Shown piece after piece: positions 7,540 to 10,545 of a DNA stretch of 10,545 nucleotides; position 1 is the stretch's first letter; every line of letters starts with the position of its first letter. Below the pieces are notes generated by a model. That model worked only from the letters and a program-made list of their open reading frames with translations, was not told where the DNA came from and ran no database searches. The DNA comes from Clostridiaceae bacterium (GTDB taxonomy: Bacteria > Bacillota > Clostridia > Lutisporales > Lutisporaceae), in contig JAQVFD010000049.1 of the NCBI GenBank assembly GCA_028697435.1, forward strand, positions 1 to 10,545, written 5' to 3'. Position numbers and translations under genes: made by a program.

Positions 7540-8688
7540 ATGAATACAGTAAGTATAGTAAGATGTGAGGACTATAAATTTGAAAATGTAAAAAAGGCCG
7601 TTTATGATGTCCTGGATGGTATTGATACTAAAAGGCTCAACATTACTAAAGGCTCCAGAATCCTTATAAAAACGAACCTATTAATGAGAAAAAGCCCTGA
7701 GGATGCTGTTACGACACATCCGGCAGTGGTGGAGGCGATAGTAAGATACCTGCAGGATATGGGCTGCAGTGTGATAATCGGAGATAGTCCGGGAGGGCCT
7801 TTTACCGAATGGAACCTTAAATCTGTTTACAAAGCCGCCGGTATGTTTGAGGTATCGGAGAGGACAGGGTGTGAGTTGAACTTTGATACATCAGTGCTGG
7901 AGATATCGAATCCTGATGCCAAAAGGCTAAAAAGCATGCAAATTATCAAAATAGCGAGAGAAGTTGATTTTGTAGTATCAGCAGCCAAATTGAAGACTCA
8001 TGGAATGATGACATATACTGGTGCGGTAAAGAATCTTTTTGGTGTGATACCCGGGCTTGTGAAAGCAGATTACCATTTTAGACTCAATAATGTTGATAAT
8101 TTTGCCGATCATTTGGTGGACATTTGCGAAACTGTGAAACCGGTTTTTTCAATTATTGATGGAATTGACGGGATGGAAGGGGATGGACCTTCTGCCGGTG
8201 AAAAAAGACATGCGGGGCTCATTATGGCTTCAGATAATCCATATGCCCTTGATACAGCAGCTTCAAGAATTATAGGAATAGAACCTATTACAGTACCTAC
8301 TATAAAGGCAGCTTCTTTGCGGAACTTGTTCAGCGGAGATATGAAGGATATTGAAATAAAAGGGGTACCCATTGAAGAAATAAGAATTGAACCCTTTAAG
8401 CTTCCAAAGTCACATAATGCTAATTTAATCGGAGGAAGAGTGCCAAAGACATTTGAAAGAATAGTGCTAAACACTCTTAGACCCAAGCCGGTATTTAATC
8501 ACGAAATATGCATATCCTGCGGGGACTGTAAGAGAAGCTGTCCCCCGGGAATTATAGATATGAGCAGCGGCAAGCCTGTGCCGGATTTGAGCAAGTGCAT
8601 AAGGTGCTTCTGCTGCCACGAGTTGTGTCCTAAGAAGGCTGTAGATATTAGAAGACATTGGCTTTATGACAAAGTGCTGAAAAAGTAG
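7540..8688 (+). CDS. DUF362 protein with C-terminal 2[4Fe-4S] ferredoxin domain
   Basis: Cytoplasmic protein of 382 aa with two parts. Residues about 1-290 form a DUF362 domain, shown by ILIKTNLL (41-48), THPAVVEA, GDSPGGPF, the AKLKTHGMMTYTGAVKNLFG stretch, and IIDGIDGMEGDGPSAGE with a later DNPYALDTAASRIIG. Residues about 320-365 form a bacterial ferredoxin domain with two cluster motifs: C324, C327, C330, C334 and C353, C356, C359, C363, plus an extra C358. DUF362-ferredoxin proteins are common in anaerobes, and their reaction is not established to my knowledge; a redox role is inferred from the clusters only. ATG 7540 has AGGAG at 7530-7534, which overlaps the previous stop. The 8-base gap to the glycosylase-like gene makes co-transcription very likely. 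Confidence 0.88.
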   Translation: MNTVSIVRCEDYKFENVKKAVYDVLDGIDTKRLNITKGSRILIKTNLLMRKSPEDAVTTHPAVVEAIVRYLQDMGCSVIIGDSPGGPFTEWNLKSVYKAAGMFEVSERTGCELNFDTSVLEISNPDAKRLKSMQIIKIAREVDFVVSAAKLKTHGMMTYTGAVKNLFGVIPGLVKADYHFRLNNVDNFADHLVDICETVKPVFSIIDGIDGMEGDGPSAGEKRHAGLIMASDNPYALDTAASRIIGIEPITVPTIKAASLRNLFSGDMKDIEIKGVPIEEIRIEPFKLPKSHNANLIGGRVPKTFERIVLNTLRPKPVFNHEICISCGDCKRSCPPGIIDMSSGKPVPDLSKCIRCFCCHELCPKKAVDIRRHWLYDKVLKK

Positions 8689-8717
8689 TAGATGTGTGTT
8701 GATGGGAGGTTTTCATA

Positions 8718-9377
8718 ATGCTGCTGAAGGAGCTTAGGGAAAAGGTAATAGAAATTGCATTGAAAGCGCAGAAGGAAAGATTGATTCCTTTGACAATGGG
8801 TAACTTCAGTGCAAGAGACAGGAGGACAGGATATATCTGCATTACTCCAAGCGGTATGGAGTATGACAAATTAACGGCCGAGGATATTGTAATACTGGAT
8901 ATAGAAGGCAACATACTTGATGGAGAAAGAAAGCCCTCAATTGAGCAGCCTCTTCATTGTGCTGTGTATCGAAGAAGGAAGGATGTATTCGGTATATCAC
9001 ATACTCATTCGGTTTTTGCGACAGCTTGGGCGGCTTGCAATGAGAGCATACCGGTGGTTGTTGCAGAATTGGCGGCGCTTATAGGTGGTCCTGTAGAATG
9101 TGCAATTTACAAGCCTATGGGCTCTTTAGAGCTGGCTGAAACAGCTGCCATACGGCTTAGGGATCGGCATGCAATATTACTGGCAAATCATGGAGTGCTG
9201 GCAGTAGGCCATGATATAGATTCTGCCTTTGCAAATTCAGTTGTGGTTGAAGAAGGGGCAAAGATAGCTTTCTATGCAAGACAAATAGGTGTGATGAGAT
9301 TAATACCTGAAGAAGAATGTAGATCATTGCGAAAAATCAGTCTGGAGAAATATGGACAGAAAAACGACATATTATAA
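8718..9377 (+). CDS. Class II aldolase/adducin family protein (L-fuculose-phosphate aldolase-like)
   Basis: Zinc-dependent class II aldolase of 219 aa. The family motifs run in order: MGNFSARD (27-34), ITPSGMEYDKL (42-52), KPSIEQPLH (72-80) with E76 at the catalytic acid/base position, GISHTHSVFATAW (92-104) with zinc ligands H95 and H97, and ANHGVLAVG (156-164) with the third zinc ligand H158. The length fits L-fuculose-1-phosphate aldolase, which splits fuculose-1-phosphate into dihydroxyacetone phosphate and lactaldehyde. No other fucose or rhamnose genes are nearby, so the physiological substrate is uncertain; ribulose-phosphate-type or broad-range aldolases of the same fold are alternatives. 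GGGAGG at 8704-8709 gives good spacing to the ATG. It follows the DUF362 gene after 29 bases, so it probably belongs to the same transcript. Confidence 0.87.
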   Translation: MLLKELREKVIEIALKAQKERLIPLTMGNFSARDRRTGYICITPSGMEYDKLTAEDIVILDIEGNILDGERKPSIEQPLHCAVYRRRKDVFGISHTHSVFATAWAACNESIPVVVAELAALIGGPVECAIYKPMGSLELAETAAIRLRDRHAILLANHGVLAVGHDIDSAFANSVVVEEGAKIAFYARQIGVMRLIPEEECRSLRKISLEKYGQKNDIL

Positions 9378-9402
9378 TCAGCAACCGTGACAAAACCCGT
9401 AA

Positions 9403-9431
9403 TATTTGCAGCAAATGAAATGCTGCAAATA
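9403..9431 (+). repeat. Perfect 11-bp inverted repeat (stem-loop I) after the aldolase gene
   Basis: Arms 9403-9413 and 9421-9431 are perfectly complementary around the 7-base loop AATGAAA. CCC (9396-9398) and GGG (9434-9436) could add an outer helix across a small internal loop. No T-tract follows, so it is not a typical intrinsic terminator; it may protect the 3' end of the upstream message or act in RNA processing. Confidence 0.8.
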
Positions 9432-9449
9432 CAGGGAATTAGTCATATA

Positions 9450-9489
9450 AGTGCAAAACTTTTATGTGAAGCATAAAAGTTCAGGCACT
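9450..9489 (+). repeat. 15-bp interrupted inverted repeat (stem-loop II) before the second glycosylase gene
   Basis: The inner stem AACTTTTATG/CATAAAAGTT (9457-9466 and 9472-9481) has 10 perfect pairs and a 5-base loop. The outer stem AGTGC/GCACT (9450-9454 and 9485-9489) lies across a small internal loop. TCAT/ATGA at 9443-9446 and 9490-9493 may extend it. It sits about 30 bases before the start codon and has no T-tract. No known riboswitch was recognised. Confidence 0.75.
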
Positions 9490-9505
9490 ATGATATACAT
9501 AGTAA

Positions 9506-9511
9506 GAGAGG
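9506..9511 (+). promoter_or_regulatory. Ribosome binding site deciding the second glycosylase start
   Basis: GAGAGG ends at 9511. That is seven bases before ATG 9519 but only one base before the in-frame ATG 9513, so 9519 is preferred. Confidence 0.7.
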
Positions 9512-9518
9512 TATGACT

Positions 9519-10085
9519 ATGCTTAGGTTGGATGAACTGTCAGGTGTAGTTTCGGGGTGTACCAAATGCAGATTGCATCATAGCAGGACAAATACTGTTT
9601 TTGGCGAAGGGAATCCAAATGCAAAAGTCATGTTTATAGAAGAGGCACCGGGGGCAGACGAGGATAGGCAGGGAAGACCCTTTGTGGGAAAGGCAGGACA
9701 GCTTTTGGACAAAGCGTTGAATGCTTTGAATTTTCACAGAGATAAAAATTATTATATATGTAATATATGCAAGTGCAGACCGGAAAACAATCGGGTTCCT
9801 TCGGATGATGAAGCAGAAGCATGTCTTCCTTATCTTCGCAAGCAAGTAGTAATAGTGAAGCCGCAAATAATAGTGTGCTTAGGAGCTACTTCTGCAAGAT
9901 ACATAATAGATAAGCAAGCGAGGATTACGGCAATTAGAGGACAGTGGCTTGAAAGAAAAGGATATCATATTACCGCAACCTTTCATCCTGCAGCTTTATT
10001 CAGAGATGAAAGCAAAAAAAGACTTTTTTGGGAGGACCTAAAAAGTATAAAAGGAAAGTATGATGAAATCGTATCTTCGGATTAA
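9519..10085 (+). CDS. Family 4 type uracil-DNA glycosylase
   Basis: An iron-sulfur uracil-DNA glycosylase of 188 aa that removes deaminated cytosine (uracil) from DNA. The four expected cluster cysteines are present: C14 and C17 (CTKC), C86 (KCRP) and C102, with the last two separated by 15 residues as in the family. Motif 1 reads EEAPGADEDRQGRPFVGKAG (41-60), where the family normally begins GEAPG; the Gly is replaced by Glu at residue 41. Motif 3 is FHPAALFR (155-162) with H156. Two further cysteines, C81 and C84, crowd the third ligand. ATG 9519 is chosen over ATG 9513 because of ribosome binding site spacing; the two differ by two residues. It is separated from the aldolase gene by 141 bases containing two stem-loops and no convincing promoter, so it may be read from the upstream transcript. 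Confidence 0.92.
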   Translation: MLRLDELSGVVSGCTKCRLHHSRTNTVFGEGNPNAKVMFIEEAPGADEDRQGRPFVGKAGQLLDKALNALNFHRDKNYYICNICKCRPENNRVPSDDEAEACLPYLRKQVVIVKPQIIVCLGATSARYIIDKQARITAIRGQWLERKGYHITATFHPAALFRDESKKRLFWEDLKSIKGKYDEIVSSD

Positions 10086-10193
10086 TCAAAGGATTTATAT
10101 TTAGGAAAGTGTGAAATAATAAGATAGAAGCAAGCTTCATTGAATGGACAATATTAATGAATGTTATCTGATAAGCATAGAAGAAATTACCTG

Positions 10194-10222
10194 TTGAAAT
10201 TTATCATATAACTTGATAATAT
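10194..10222 (+). promoter_or_regulatory. Possible upstream rRNA promoter (P1)
   Basis: TTGAAA (10194-10199), a 17-base spacer and TAATAT (10217-10222); GATAAT at 10215-10220 is an alternative -10. It lies about 112 bases upstream of the stronger promoter, a spacing similar to tandem rRNA promoters in Bacillus. In AT-rich DNA such a match can arise by chance. Confidence 0.35.
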
Positions 10223-10305
10223 ATAGTTCCTGCGGCAAATAGCGCAGAAAGCCTTTAAGGTTAAAGCAAGGTTAAGAAAATGTAAAAAAACCATGAAATA
10301 CCTTA

Positions 10306-10334
10306 TTGACAACAGAAAAGCTGTGTGATAAGAT
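10306..10334 (+). promoter_or_regulatory. Strong rRNA-type promoter
   Basis: A perfect -35 TTGACA (10306-10311), a 17-base spacer and TAAGAT (10329-10334). The AT-rich stretch upstream, including an A7 run, could act as an UP element. Predicted transcription start is near 10341. Confidence 0.85.
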
Positions 10335-10341
10335 AATAAAC

Positions 10342-10362
10342 GTCGCCGGTTGATGCGGCGGC
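10342..10362 (+). other. Leader hairpin 1 of the probable pre-rRNA
   Basis: A 7-bp GC-rich stem (10342-10348 with 10356-10362, one G-T pair) has a 7-base loop. It lies at the predicted 5' end of the transcript, where it could stabilise the nascent RNA. Confidence 0.6.
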
Positions 10363-10371
10363 AAGATATGA

Positions 10372-10390
10372 GAAGAATCGAAAGATCTTC
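10372..10390 (+). other. Leader hairpin 2 with GAAA tetraloop
   Basis: GAAG-(A)-ATC pairs with GATCTTC across a GAAA tetraloop (10380-10383), with one bulged A at 10376. The GNRA cap supports a real RNA structure. Confidence 0.6.
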
Positions 10391-10440
10391 CATATGCAAA
10401 GTATTAGGATTGAATGAAGCGAAGGTTATGGCAATCCGGA

Positions 10441-10455
10441 TGATCCTTGAAAACT
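10441..10455 (+). promoter_or_regulatory. boxA-like antitermination motif of rRNA leader
   Basis: TGATCCTTGAAAACT resembles the Firmicutes rRNA leader boxA element (TGTTCTTTGAAAACT type), which recruits NusB/NusE antitermination factors. The continuation AAACAGTG is also typical of clostridial rRNA leaders and spacers. Confidence 0.7.
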
Positions 10456-10491
10456 AAACAGTGTAAATAAGATAACCAAATGAAAGTTTGA

Positions 10492-10509
10492 AGCGTAGGT
10501 AACTGCGCT
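10492..10509 (+). other. Leader hairpin 3 with GTAA tetraloop
   Basis: A 7-bp stem (10492-10498 with 10503-10509, one T-G pair) is capped by GTAA, a GNRA loop. It lies between boxA and the expected 16S start. Confidence 0.55.
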
Positions 10510-10545
10510 GAGAACAGTCAGAATTCTTTTGAGTTAGGGCAAACA

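Larger units (their letters stand above)
10086..10545 (+). other. Gene-free region: upstream and leader of a probable rRNA operon
   Basis: No plausible protein gene lies in these 460 bases. The first 220 or so are AT-rich with only weak hairpins and a possible upstream promoter. From 10306 on, the sequence has a near-consensus promoter, several GNRA-capped hairpins and a boxA-like motif, the arrangement expected before a 16S rRNA gene in Firmicutes. The conserved 16S 5' end is not in the window, so 16S should begin shortly after 10545. Confidence 0.7.

Noticed and set aside
9387..9431. Promoter for the second glycosylase gene
   Set aside because: TGACAA- and TAATAT-like boxes are present but their spacing is far too short for a sigma-A promoter.
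10187..10399. A 70-codon minus-strand open frame in the region before the rRNA operon
   Set aside because: It crosses the strong promoter and leader hairpins, and its translation has no recognisable features.
1..10545. CRISPR array, insertion sequence, prophage or defence island
   Set aside because: No regularly spaced direct repeats, transposase motifs or phage genes were seen; codon and base use look uniform across the window.

Overview
The window looks like the chromosome of a low-GC, strictly anaerobic Gram-positive bacterium of the class Clostridia. The reasons are the AT-rich sequence, strong AGGAGG-type ribosome binding sites, a four-subunit ferredoxin-linked pyruvate oxidoreductase, several proteins with iron-sulfur motifs, and a Firmicutes-style rRNA leader. 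A relative of the cellulolytic clostridia (Acetivibrio/Ruminiclostridium) would fit, but that is inference. All genes are on the + strand. No insertion sequence, phage gene, CRISPR array or tRNA was seen.

Layout. (1) 11-3052: a tightly packed porC-porD-porA-porB operon for pyruvate:ferredoxin oxidoreductase. It ends in a strong hairpin terminator that begins inside the last codons of porB. (2) 3085-5246: an intergenic region with a good extended -10 promoter, then a monocistronic chemoreceptor gene with an extracellular sensor domain. (3) 5318-5354: a terminator-like hairpin whose loop and 3' arm contain the -35 box of a strong promoter. (4) 5423-9377: a probable five-gene transcript encoding a small zinc-dependent phospholipase C-like protein, an EamA-family transporter, a uracil-DNA glycosylase-like protein without cluster cysteines, a DUF362 protein with a C-terminal two-cluster ferredoxin domain, and a class II (fuculose-phosphate-type) aldolase. 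(5) 9378-9518: an intergenic segment with two long perfect stem-loops, neither with a T-tract. (6) 9519-10085: a family 4 type uracil-DNA glycosylase with all four cluster cysteines but an unusual residue in its first motif. (7) 10086-10545: no protein gene; it contains what looks like the promoter and leader of an rRNA operon, whose 16S gene should begin just beyond the window.

How the genes work together. Por oxidises pyruvate to acetyl-CoA and CO2 and reduces ferredoxin, a central step of clostridial fermentation. The chemoreceptor has its own promoter and terminator and is probably independent. The 5423-9377 genes have no obvious shared pathway. The two glycosylase homologues on either side of the DUF362 and aldolase genes are the most unusual feature. 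I saw no clear sign of a wholly new multi-gene system. The best leads are the deviating glycosylase motifs, the paired hairpins at 9403-9489, and the terminator/promoter overlap at 5318-5354.
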